From Myxococcales bacterium (GTDB lineage Bacteria > Myxococcota_A > Bradymonadia > UBA7976 > UBA1532): a stretch of 64,000 bases of DNA. This document shows positions 37,156 through 45,544 of the stretch, piece after piece. A program made the translations under genes and the position numbers. Below the pieces are notes generated by a model. It saw only the letters and a program-made list of their open reading frames with translations. It searched no databases and had not been told where the DNA came from. Numbering within the stretch: position 1 is the stretch's first letter; each line of letters begins with the position of its first letter. The stretch lies in contig JACKDP010000005.1 in assembly GCA_020633435.1 (NCBI GenBank), positions 434,001 through 498,000 on the forward strand, read 5' to 3'.

Positions 37156-39222
37156 ATGAACCGCACCACGCGCCTCCTGCTCGACGTGGCCCTCGGGGTC
37201 GCCGTCGCCTACCTGCTGCTCTTCCTCGGCCTGGCCCTCATCCGCCTGGGCTACCCCTTCGATCTGGAGTGGATGGAAGGCGGGATGATCACCCACGCGG
37301 CGCGGCTGCAGGCGGGGCTGCCCATCTACGCGGCCCCCAGCGCCGACTTCGTGCCGTTCTTCTACACCCCCGGCTACCCGGCCGTGCTCGCCGCGCTGGC
37401 GCCCGTCACCGGCGGCCTCGGCTTCGGCCTCGCCCGGGGCGTCTCCCTCGTCGCCACCCTCGTGGCCATGGGCTTCCTCTTCCGCATCGGCCAGCGCGAG
37501 GCGAGCTGGCGCCATGGCCTCCTGGCCGCCGGCCTCTACGCCGCCCTCTTCCGCGTCAACGGCGCCTTCTACGACCTCGCCCGGCCCGACGCCCTCTTCA
37601 CCGCGCTGTTGATGGCCGCCGTCTACACCGTCCGCTTCGGGCGGGGCTGGAAGTCGGTGGGGCTGGCGGCCGCGCTCTTCGCGGCCGGCTTCTTCACCAA
37701 GCAGACCGTCAGCGTCTTCGTCCCCGTCTGCGCGCTCTACCTGCTCAGCCGCGACTGGCGGCACGCCGTGGGCTTCGTGCTCCTCACGGCGGGCCTGGCG
37801 GCGACGGGCGTGGCCCTGATCGACCGCGCCCATGACGGCTGGTTCTGGACGTACATCTTCCAGGGCCACCAGGGGCACCTCTTCTACTGGAAGAACATCC
37901 TGCTGGAGTACTGGCGCGATCTGCTGGTGGTGGCGCCGCTGCTGCTCCTGCTGCCGCTCCTCTGGTTCCGCTACAAGATCGCCATCCCCGTCCTGACCAT
38001 GGTCCTCGGCGCGTGGTGGCTCTACGCCTGGCTCTTCCGGGCGCGGGGCTTCGAGTACGACGCCCCTCATATGTATTACGTCGACCTCTGGTACTACAGC
38101 CCGCCGCGGTGGCGCATCCTGGTGCCCTCGGCCCTCATCGCCGCCCTCCTGGTGGCCTTCCGGTGGCTGAACCGCCGACCCATCGTCCCGCGCACCCATG
38201 GCTTCTGGCTGCTGATGTTCGTGGCCGGCGCGGGGGCCTCGGGCCTGAACCACAGCACGCAGTGGGCCTACTCCAACTCCTTGATGTTGCTGTCTTTGTT
38301 CGCCAGCGTCCTCATCGCGCTGGCCGTGCGCGACCTGCTCTCGCCGGTCGAGGGCCCGCCGCGCGCGGGCTGGCTCATCCCCGCGGCGCTCCTCGTCCAG
38401 CTCGGCGCCTGGGTCTACGATCCCATGGCCCAGATCCCCCGGGAGGCCGACCGGCAGGCCCTGACCCAGCTCGACGAGGCCCTCGCCGGCGTGAAGGGCC
38501 GGGTCTTCATGCCGGCTCACCCCCTCTATGCGTGGCAGCGCGACGGGCAGGTGCATGTGCACCAGATGGGCATCCAGGACGTGGCGTTCATGGGGGGCCT
38601 GAAGGACCTGGGCGTCCGGCTGCGCCGCCGGGAGTGGGGCGCCGTCGTCATCGACGAGCAGAACCGGGTGCCCGGCGTCGAGGCGGGCTACTACCTGGGC
38701 CGGCGGCTGCGCTACGCCACCCCGGACGCCCTGCGGGCCAAGACGGGCTTCCTGGTGCGGCCCGCCGAGATCTGGCTGGCCCAGGATCCGCGGCCGCGCA
38801 GCCTGGTGCCGGGCCTGTCGGCCAACTTCGAGGAGGCCGGCTACACGGGCTGGGCCCCCGACGGCGGCGCCTTCGGCACCCGGCCCGTCCCCCGGCCCAC
38901 CGGCGTGGCCCAGGGCGAGCACGTCGCCCGCAGCGACAACGGCGGCCCCAAGGCGAAGGGCCGCCTCTCCTCGCTGCCCTTCACCCTGCCGTCGCCCCGC
39001 CTCTCCTTCCTCCTGGGCGGCTCGGGCCGCCAGCGGGTGGCCGTGCGCGTGGACGCCGGCGACGCCGTCATCGCGCGCCAGCGGGGCAACGGGCGCCGCG
39101 GCCAGCTCGACCGCGTCGCCCTCGATCTGAGCGGCCACGTCGGCGCCACCGTCGTCATCCGGTTCATCGACGACGACGAGGCCGGCGACCTGATCGTGGA
39201 CGACCTGCGCTTCGAGCCCTGA
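37156..39222 (+). CDS. GT39-like membrane glycosyltransferase
   Basis: A 688-residue integral membrane protein with about eleven helices in the first 430 residues. An acidic motif early in the chain (PFDLEWMEGGMITHAARLQAG) and RVNGAFYDLARPDALFTALL are characteristic of polyprenol-phosphate-sugar dependent GT-C enzymes (GT39/PMT, ArnT-like). The last 250 residues are extracytoplasmic and end in a beta-sandwich-like part (RQRVAVRVDAGDAVIARQRG, DDEAGDLIVDDLRFEP). It probably transfers a sugar to a lipid or protein on the periplasmic side; donor and acceptor are unknown. ATG 37156 was chosen as the first start leading into the membrane segment. Confidence 0.82.
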   Translation: MNRTTRLLLDVALGVAVAYLLLFLGLALIRLGYPFDLEWMEGGMITHAARLQAGLPIYAAPSADFVPFFYTPGYPAVLAALAPVTGGLGFGLARGVSLVATLVAMGFLFRIGQREASWRHGLLAAGLYAALFRVNGAFYDLARPDALFTALLMAAVYTVRFGRGWKSVGLAAALFAAGFFTKQTVSVFVPVCALYLLSRDWRHAVGFVLLTAGLAATGVALIDRAHDGWFWTYIFQGHQGHLFYWKNILLEYWRDLLVVAPLLLLLPLLWFRYKIAIPVLTMVLGAWWLYAWLFRARGFEYDAPHMYYVDLWYYSPPRWRILVPSALIAALLVAFRWLNRRPIVPRTHGFWLLMFVAGAGASGLNHSTQWAYSNSLMLLSLFASVLIALAVRDLLSPVEGPPRAGWLIPAALLVQLGAWVYDPMAQIPREADRQALTQLDEALAGVKGRVFMPAHPLYAWQRDGQVHVHQMGIQDVAFMGGLKDLGVRLRRREWGAVVIDEQNRVPGVEAGYYLGRRLRYATPDALRAKTGFLVRPAEIWLAQDPRPRSLVPGLSANFEEAGYTGWAPDGGAFGTRPVPRPTGVAQGEHVARSDNGGPKAKGRLSSLPFTLPSPRLSFLLGGSGRQRVAVRVDAGDAVIARQRGNGRRGQLDRVALDLSGHVGATVVIRFIDDDEAGDLIVDDLRFEP

Positions 39223-39371
39223 CCCCCCTGGCAGGTCCGGCGCACGCCGTGGCGCGTCCGGCAAACCCGGGCCGGCCATGGCGCGATGGACCACCGAGCT
39301 GGCGTGCCAGGTCAGCGCCTCCCGCCCGCGCCGCCCTATCCTCACCGGACGAGCTTCAAGGAGGTGGCGAG

Positions 39372-40915
39372 ATGCGGTGGTTCATCGTGGTGGCGGTGGC
39401 GACGGCCTGGACCTGTGACGGCGGGAGCGGCGGCGGCGACGGCGGGGCCCTCACCCTGCTGGACGGTGGCGGGGCCGGCGGGGCCAGCGGCGCCGGCGGC
39501 GGCCTGGGTGGCATGGGCGGCGTGGGCGGCGGCGCGGGCGGCCAGGGCGGGGAGGTGGCGGCGCAGGCGGCGGCGCTGGAGGCGCAGGCGGCGGAGCCAG
39601 GGGCGCAGGCGGCGGGGCCAGGGGGCGCGGGCGGCGGGGCCGGGGCGCGGGTGGCGGGGCGGGCGGCGCGGGCGGCGAGCCCGCGGTCGAGTGCCCCTGG
39701 GGCTTCGAGGGCGAGCCCGCCCGCTGGAGCCTGCCCTTCGCCCTGGACGCCCACAGCGCCCTCGCCAGCCAGTCCCACGCCGTCATCGACCTGGACGGCG
39801 ACGGCCTCCTCGACCTGGTGGTCCCCAACAACGAGGTCGGCTTCGACTTCGACGTCGATCCGCTCCTCGGCGCCTCGTTCTGGCGCCGCTGGGCGGGCAC
39901 CCCGACGGGCTGGTCCGGGGGCGGGGAGCGCTGGCGAATCCCTTTTGATCTCCGGCCCCTGGACTCGCCCATCGGGGACGAGCACTACGTCCTCCTCGAC
40001 CTGACCGGCGACGGGCTGCCCGACTTCGTCCTGGTGAAGGCCGGCCCGGGCACCCCCGACGATCCGCGCCTCGGCCAGGCCTTCTGGCTGCTCTACGAGA
40101 ACACCGGGACCGGCTTCGCCGAGGAGCCGGTGCGCTGGTCGCTGCCGTACTCGCTGCGCGCCCGCGGCGACTACCAGGCCGTCGGCACCCGGGCCCACGC
40201 GCTGCTCGATCTGGATGGGGACGGCCTCCTCGACTTCGTGGTCAACCGGCCCGACGAGCTGCCCGAGGCCGACCCCCTCATCGGCCGGGCCTACTGGCGC
40301 TACTACCGCAACACGGGCGATGGCTTCGCCAGCGAGCCCGCGCGCTGGTCGCTGCCGTTCGCCCTCGACGACCGCAGCGACCTGGGCACCGCCGACCACG
40401 CCGTCGCCGACCTGGATGGCGACGGCGTCGTCGACTTCGTCGTGCTGGGGGAGGGGGAGGCCCCCGAGGCCGACCCCCTCGTGGGCCGGGCCTACTGGCG
40501 CGTGCACCGGGGCGGGGGATCGGGGTTCGCCGAGGCCGGCGATCGCTGGGCCATCCCCTATGACCTGCGCCGCCACATGGCCAGCAGCTTCGCCACCGCG
40601 CGGCACGGCTTGCTCGATCTGGACGCCGATGGCAGGCTCGACTTCGTGGCCTGGCAGAGCGGCGAGGCCCCGGAGGCGGACCCGTTGCTGGGCAGCGCCT
40701 ACTGGTCGGTCTACCGCAACACCGGCGATGGCTTCGCCGCGGCGAGCGAGCGGTGGGGCCTGCCCTTCGACCTGGGCGACGAGAGCGGCCCCGGGGGCCT
40801 CCGGCACGCGGTGGTCGGCCTCGACGGCCCCTGCCCGCGCCTGGTCGTGCTGCGCGACGGCCTGGCGCCCGACCGCGAGCCGCGCCTTGGCCGGGCCTTC
40901 TGGCACCTCTGGTAG
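39372..40915 (+). CDS. Surface protein with six VCBS/FG-GAP-like repeats, apparent frameshift
   Basis: The gene starts at ATG 39372 behind AAGGAGG with a leader (MRWFIVVAVATAWTC) that looks like a lipoprotein signal, followed by a Gly/Ala-rich stretch. From about 39690 the coding frame is different. GC3 bias and residue pattern place the shift in the G-rich tract around 39545-39680, where several indels may exist. The C-terminal part is six repeats of about 68 residues (starting near 39722, 39928, 40133, 40343, 40544 and 40750). Each begins RWxxPFxL, carries a calcium-type loop such as LLDLDGDGLLDFVV and, in most, EADPLxGxAYWRxYRNTG. The last copy has lost the loop. Probably a secreted calcium-binding repeat protein. 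Confidence 0.7.
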
Positions 40916-40924
40916 AGCGAGACC

Positions 40925-41983
40925 ATGAGCGACACGATCGATCCCAGCGCCGGCCCGGCCTCGGTGCACGCGGCCTTCATCCGGGTGGTGCTGTCCGCCA
41001 CGGCCCGGCTGGGCCTCGACGTGGGCGCCGTCATGGCGGCGGCGTCCCTCGACGCGGCCACCCTCCAGGACCCGGACGGCCGCGTCGGCCGGGCCTCGGT
41101 GGTGGCCCTCTGGCGGCACCTGGTCGCCGTCACCGCCGATCCGGCGGTGGGCCTCCAGCTCGCCGCCCAGGTCACCGAGAAGGCCATGGGCGCGGTCGAG
41201 TACGCCGCGCGTAACTGCCCGAATCTCCTGGAGGTCTACCGCTCGGTGCTGCGCCACGGCCGGCTCGTGAACCGGGCCGTCCGCCTGGAGCTGGTGCCCG
41301 AGCCGGGCGGCGTGCGGCTGCTGTACTTCGACCCGGGGCACACGAGCCTGATGCGGCCGGCCACCGACTTCGTGATGGGCTACTTCCTGCAGCGCGGCCG
41401 CGAGCTGACGGGCGTGCGCCTGGTGCCCGTCGAGGTCGGCTTCACCCACAGCGCGCCCATCGACATCCGGCCCTACGCGCGCTTCTTCGGCGGGCAGCTC
41501 CGGTGGCGGCAGGCGACGGGGTCCATCCTCTTCAGCCAGGCCCAGCTCGCCTTGCCCGTGCTGGATCCCGACCCGGATCTGGCCGAGCTCATGAGCCACT
41601 TCGCCGAGGCCCAGCTCGCCCGGATGCCCGTGGCCGACGACTTCCTGCAGGAGGTGCGCGCCCTGCTGCTGCGGGCCGGGACGCGGGGCTTCGTGCAGCT
41701 CGACGAGGTGGCGGACCAGCTCGGCACGTCGCCGCGCAGCCTCCAGCGGCGGCTGCGGGAGCACGGCACCACCTTCAAGCGCCTGGCCGCCGACGTCCGC
41801 ATGGAGGTGGCGGCCGGCCTGCTGGCCGACGGACGGCTGGCGGTGGGGGAGGTGGCCTTCCTGACGGGCTTCTCGGACGCGAGCGCCTTCCACCGCGCCT
41901 TCAAGCTCGTGCACGGGTGCACGCCGCTGGAGTTCCGGGCCGGCCAGCCCGGGGCGCCCGGCACCGTGCCGCCGATGCGCTAG
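40925..41983 (+). CDS. AraC family transcriptional regulator (arabinose-binding-like N-terminus)
   Basis: A 352-residue regulator. The N-terminal domain (about 10-200) follows the OruR/'arabinose-binding' pattern found in regulators of amino-acid and fatty-acid-related genes (GAVEYAARNCPNLLEVY, RLYFDP-like and GYFLQRGRELTGVRL segments). The C-terminal AraC HTH has LDEVADQLGTSPRSLQRRLR and VAFLTGFSDASAFHRAFKLV, both helix-turn-helices intact. The ligand is unknown. Its stop and that of the convergent gene share the palindrome CTAG (41980-41983). Preceded by the six-repeat gene with 9 bases between. Confidence 0.93.
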   Translation: MSDTIDPSAGPASVHAAFIRVVLSATARLGLDVGAVMAAASLDAATLQDPDGRVGRASVVALWRHLVAVTADPAVGLQLAAQVTEKAMGAVEYAARNCPNLLEVYRSVLRHGRLVNRAVRLELVPEPGGVRLLYFDPGHTSLMRPATDFVMGYFLQRGRELTGVRLVPVEVGFTHSAPIDIRPYARFFGGQLRWRQATGSILFSQAQLALPVLDPDPDLAELMSHFAEAQLARMPVADDFLQEVRALLLRAGTRGFVQLDEVADQLGTSPRSLQRRLREHGTTFKRLAADVRMEVAAGLLADGRLAVGEVAFLTGFSDASAFHRAFKLVHGCTPLEFRAGQPGAPGTVPPMR

Positions 41984-42528
41984 AAGAGATCGAGCTGCTG
42001 GGGCTCGCCGTCCACGCCCGAGGGCTCGCGATCGTGGTTCTCGGGCTGGATGTCCAGCACCCGCCGCCGCCAGGCCAGCAGCGTGCCCGCCCGCCGCTCC
42101 GCCGTCGCCCGCGACAGATCGCTGAGCTCGGTGAGCCGATCCGTCAGCGCCTCCACCGTCGGCCCGCTGGCCGCCAGCAGATCCGGGGCGATGGCCTGCA
42201 GCGCCTTGCTGCGGTTGATGGCGTCGAAGTAGACGCCGCGCTCCGCCGCGCTGCGCAGGGGGGCCTCCAGCAGCCGCCGGGCCAGGGCCGTGGGCAGGTA
42301 GACCTCCGCCGGGCGATCCAGGCCGGGCGCCGCCGGGCGGCTGGCGTCGGCCGTGAGCGCCACCAGCCCCAGCACCCGCGCGGCGTGCAGGCGGTAGCGC
42401 GCGTGGCGCTTGGAGAAGCCGGTGAAGTCGGCGACGGCGACGAGGCTCGCGTGATCCTCGGCCACCGCGCGCACGACGGCGCGGACGGAGTCGAGGTCGT
42501 TGGCCTGGGGGATGTCGAGGGTGCGCAT
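41980..42528 (-). CDS. Winged-helix protein with C-terminal sliding-clamp motif
   Basis: A 182-residue protein. Residues 1-65 (DSVRAVVRAVAEDHASLVAV, FTGFSKRHARYRLHAARVLG) form a winged helix-turn-helix. The part to about 135 resembles helper domains found next to restriction or DNA-repair proteins (possibly DUF7226, not verified). The C-terminus ends QQLDLF, which matches the bacterial beta-clamp binding consensus QLxLF with Gln-Leu-Asp-Leu-Phe at the very end. It therefore may be recruited to replication forks. No nuclease or helicase gene is adjacent: neighbours are the AraC regulator (convergent) and the metzincin lipoprotein (divergent). Confidence 0.75.
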   Translation of the reverse strand: MRTLDIPQANDLDSVRAVVRAVAEDHASLVAVADFTGFSKRHARYRLHAARVLGLVALTADASRPAAPGLDRPAEVYLPTALARRLLEAPLRSAAERGVYFDAINRSKALQAIAPDLLAASGPTVEALTDRLTELSDLSRATAERRAGTLLAWRRRVLDIQPENHDREPSGVDGEPQQLDLF

Positions 42529-42536
42529 GACGACTC

Positions 42537-42607
42537 TTTATAGCGACCTCGACCCGTCCTGGCGATGGCCCCGTGACGCTGGCCCCCGGGGGTCGCTACT
42601 TTGGAGC
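42537..42607. promoter_or_regulatory. Divergent promoter region with inverted GGTCGCTA boxes
   Basis: TAGCGACC (42542-42549) and GGTCGCTA (42591-42598) are inverted copies. Each sits just upstream of one of the divergent start codons (42528 minus, 42608 plus). On the minus strand the box runs into TATAAA, on the plus strand into TACTTT, both -10-like and only 6-9 bases from the ATG. Leaderless mRNAs and shared control are possible. Confidence 0.35.
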
Positions 42608-43804
42608 ATGACCCGGCGGCAGCCTCGATCGCGACGACGCCCTGGCGGGCTGGCGACGGCGGCGCTCGCCCTGGCTCTCGCGGCCGGCTGCACCGAGACC
42701 GTCACACCGGGACGGTCCGTCGACGCCGGCGACGCCGCGGTGGCCGACGCGGGCCCGCCGGACGCGGGCCCCGCGAGCGTCGTCGAGGCCCACGCCCTCG
42801 GCCTCGTCGCCATCCGCGGCGGCGAGAGCGACGCCCTCACGCTGGATCTCCCCGGCGACGTCGTCGCCCTGCAGGTCGTCATGGTGGACGCCACCGACGC
42901 CGCCCTGCTCGTCGTCACCACGCTGGAGGGCCCCGACGGCCAGCGCCTCGTCGATCCCGAGGCGGCCGTCGATCCCGACCTCCTCCTCGGGCCCTTCCCG
43001 GCGGCGGCGGCGAGCCCCAACCCCGCCGTGGCGCTGGCGAGCGGGGTGGGCGGCCTGCTCGCCCCCAACTCCCCCGCGGTGGCCCTGACGCCCGGCCCCT
43101 GGCGGCTGCGCCTCGGCGCCGTGGACGCCCTGTCCGAGGCCCCGTTCGACGGCGACGTCGACGTCACGGCCTTCGTCCGGCGCGGCGCGCCGCTGGCCCG
43201 GGCCCGCCTCCCCATCCACGTCTACTGCACCGGCGCGGCCGGCCTCACCGCCGCGACGGCCCCCGATGACGCGGCGCTCCAGGCCAGCCTCCAGCGCGCC
43301 GCCGACCTGCTCGCCCAGGCCGAAATCTCGTTGGAGATCATGGGCTTCTCCGATGCGGTCGGCCCCGCCTCCCTGCCGGCCGAGGGCGGCGTCGACAGCG
43401 CCTTGCACGCCCTCTTCCGCCAGCACGACGCCCCGGGGACGGTGGGCGTCTTCCTGGTCGGCCGCCTGGTCGCCCCCTTCGGCACCGACGTCGCCGGGGT
43501 CGCGGGCGGCCTGCCCGGTCCGCCCATCCTCGCCGGCACCACCCGCAGCGGCGTCGCCCTCTCGGTCGACATCGGCCTGTCGCCGGCCGCCACGGGGCAG
43601 GTCCTGGCCCATGAACTGGGCCACGCCCTCGGCCTCTTCCACACCGTCGAGCCCGGCGGCCTGCCCGATCCGCTCCCCGACACCCCCGACGATCCCGACG
43701 ACACCACCAACCTCATGGCCCCCCGCGTGGCCGAGGGGCCCCAGGTCCTGACGCCGCAGCAGGGCGCGGTGCTGCGGGCGGGCGCCGCCCTCGACTCGCC
43801 ATGA
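42608..43804 (+). CDS. Metzincin-type zinc metalloprotease lipoprotein
   Basis: A 398-residue protein. The start MTRRQPRSRRRPGG leads into LATAALALALAAGCTET with a lipobox (LAAGC). It then has a beta-rich exported domain and a C-terminal protease domain with HELGHALGLFHTVEPGG, the extended zinc motif HExxHxxGxxH, and a likely Met-turn (TTNLMAPRV). The HExxHxxGLxHTxE form is like pappalysin- or astacin-type secreted proteases. All three His and the catalytic Glu are present. The N-terminal basic twin-Arg-like stretch is not a proper Tat motif. Probably a surface protease acting outside the cell. Confidence 0.9.
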   Translation: MTRRQPRSRRRPGGLATAALALALAAGCTETVTPGRSVDAGDAAVADAGPPDAGPASVVEAHALGLVAIRGGESDALTLDLPGDVVALQVVMVDATDAALLVVTTLEGPDGQRLVDPEAAVDPDLLLGPFPAAAASPNPAVALASGVGGLLAPNSPAVALTPGPWRLRLGAVDALSEAPFDGDVDVTAFVRRGAPLARARLPIHVYCTGAAGLTAATAPDDAALQASLQRAADLLAQAEISLEIMGFSDAVGPASLPAEGGVDSALHALFRQHDAPGTVGVFLVGRLVAPFGTDVAGVAGGLPGPPILAGTTRSGVALSVDIGLSPAATGQVLAHELGHALGLFHTVEPGGLPDPLPDTPDDPDDTTNLMAPRVAEGPQVLTPQQGAVLRAGAALDSP

Positions 43805-43880
43805 GGCCCCGCGCTGCACTACACTCCCAGCACCCGGCGTGGGCAGTGCGCCCCGGCGGGGGACGCTGGAGGCCCTGCCC

Positions 43881-45542
43881 GTGGTTTTGTCGCGCCCGCT
43901 CCTGATCTCCGCCGCCCTGCTCGCTGCGACCCCCGCCCTCGCGGTGGACAGCGTCACCTCGGCCTCCCGGCGCGAGCAGCGGACGGGCACCGAGAACGCC
44001 GCCGTCTGGATCGTCGGCCGCGGCTTCGTGGACGGCGTGCAGGTGGTGGTCTCGGGCGACGGCGTGCAGCCGGTGGCCGGCCGCGCCCCCGAGGTGGTGC
44101 CCGAGGCCGAGCGCATCGACGGCGGCCGCGGCGATGGCATCGCCTACTTCTTCTCCATCGCGCCGGGGGCCACCCTCGGCCCCCGCGACATCACCGTCAC
44201 CGGCCCCGATGGCTCCATGGCCACCGGCCGCGGCCTGCTCGAGATCCTCCCCGGTGACCCGGCGCCCCCCGACCCCATGGATCCCGACCCGATGGATCCC
44301 GATCCCATGGATCCCGATCCCATGGATCCCGATCCCGTGGACCCGGTGCCCGAGCCCCCGCCGCCCCAGCAGGGGGTGGTGACGGAGGTGACGCGGGCCA
44401 GCCCCCGGGCCGGCGAGCAGGGCGCCCAGGTCAACGTCTGGATCGCGGGCCGCTCCTTCACCGATGGCCTCGACGTGAAGTTCAGCCAGCCGGGCATCGG
44501 CCCCGCCTCCTTCCGCGGCGAGGCGCTGGCCTACGGCATCGTGCGCAACGCCGAGAGCGAGCGCGGCGAGTACGACGGCATCCAGTACTACATGCGCATC
44601 GCCCCCGAGACGCCCGTGGGCCCCGTCGACGTGACGGTGACGGGGCAGGGGGGCTCCACGGCCACCGGCCGCGGCATCTTCCAGGTGGTCGCCCCCGGCG
44701 AGGAGCCCCCGCCGCTGCCCGGCGCCGGCGACGTCGACGAGATCACCGGCGCCTCCCCCCGCGCCGTCCGCGCCGGCCGCAACGTTGCGGTCTGGATGTG
44801 GGGCGAGGGCTTCGCCGAGGGGGCCGAGGTCACCTTCGGCGCGCCCGGCGTCGAGCTGGTCGCCCCGTCGGAGGTCGTGGAGGAGGCCCAGAACAACCCC
44901 GGCTACGCGGGGGTGCGCAACTACCTCAAGATCGCGGCCGACGCGGCCCCCGGTCCGGTGCCCGTGACCATCCGCAACCCCAACGGCACCCAGGCCACCC
45001 ACCCCGGGCTCTTCGAGATCGTGCCCGGCTCCGGGGCCGCCCCCGGCGCGCCGGGCGCCCCCGGCGGCGGCGTGAACAACCCGAGCGCGGTCGGCGACGG
45101 TGGCCCCTGCCCCGACGAGCAGACGTCGGTGGAGGCCGTCGTCCGCGTCGTGCCCGCGGTGCTGGAGCCCGGCACCACCGTCAACGTGGCCATCGTCGGC
45201 CGCGCCTTCGCCTGCGGCGCCAACGTCATCATCCCGGGCGGCGGCCTCACCCCGGCGGCCGAGCCCCGCCTCGTGCACGACGCCGACGATCCGCTCGAGA
45301 CGACGCTGTTCTGGAAGCTGACGGTGGCCCCGGACGCCACCCCCGGGCCCCGGGACGTCACCGTCATCAACCCCAACAACACCTCGAAGACGCTGCCGGC
45401 CGCCTTCTCCATCGGCACCGGCTCGGCCCGCTCGGCCAACGCGGGCGTCGCCTTCTGCCGCGCCCAGCCCGGCCGCGACGCGCCTGGCGCCCCCTGGCTC
45501 CTCCTCGGCCTGCTGGCCCTCCGGCGCCGGAAGTCGCGATAA
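43881..45542 (+). CDS. Secreted IPT/Ig-like repeat protein with MYXO-CTERM-like tail
   Basis: The product starts at GTG 43881 behind GGAGG (43868-43872), with a signal peptide ending TPALA. Four IPT/Ig-like units follow, with motifs such as VWIVGRGFVDGVQVVVSG, VNVWIAGRSFTDGLDVKF, NVAVWMWGEGFAEGAEVTF and VNVAIVGRAFACGANVII, each ending in GPRDVTV-like strands. A Pro-rich hinge is made of five DPMDP units (44271-44345). The C-terminus, FCRAQPG then APWLLLGLLALRRRKSR, has the Cys, hydrophobic stretch and basic end of MYXO-CTERM (TIGR03901-type) surface-sorting signals. Inference: exported, then anchored or cleaved at the surface. It supports a Myxococcota origin. Confidence 0.88.
   Translation: MVLSRPLLISAALLAATPALAVDSVTSASRREQRTGTENAAVWIVGRGFVDGVQVVVSGDGVQPVAGRAPEVVPEAERIDGGRGDGIAYFFSIAPGATLGPRDITVTGPDGSMATGRGLLEILPGDPAPPDPMDPDPMDPDPMDPDPMDPDPVDPVPEPPPPQQGVVTEVTRASPRAGEQGAQVNVWIAGRSFTDGLDVKFSQPGIGPASFRGEALAYGIVRNAESERGEYDGIQYYMRIAPETPVGPVDVTVTGQGGSTATGRGIFQVVAPGEEPPPLPGAGDVDEITGASPRAVRAGRNVAVWMWGEGFAEGAEVTFGAPGVELVAPSEVVEEAQNNPGYAGVRNYLKIAADAAPGPVPVTIRNPNGTQATHPGLFEIVPGSGAAPGAPGAPGGGVNNPSAVGDGGPCPDEQTSVEAVVRVVPAVLEPGTTVNVAIVGRAFACGANVIIPGGGLTPAAEPRLVHDADDPLETTLFWKLTVAPDATPGPRDVTVINPNNTSKTLPAAFSIGTGSARSANAGVAFCRAQPGRDAPGAPWLLLGLLALRRRKSR
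44271..44345 (+). repeat. Five 15-bp tandem repeats (DPMDP hinge)
   Basis: Five units of about GATCCCATGGATCCC encode the Asp-Pro-Met hinge of the surface protein. Units 3 and 4 are identical, the others differ by one to three bases. Confidence 0.9.
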
Positions 45543-45544
45543 CC

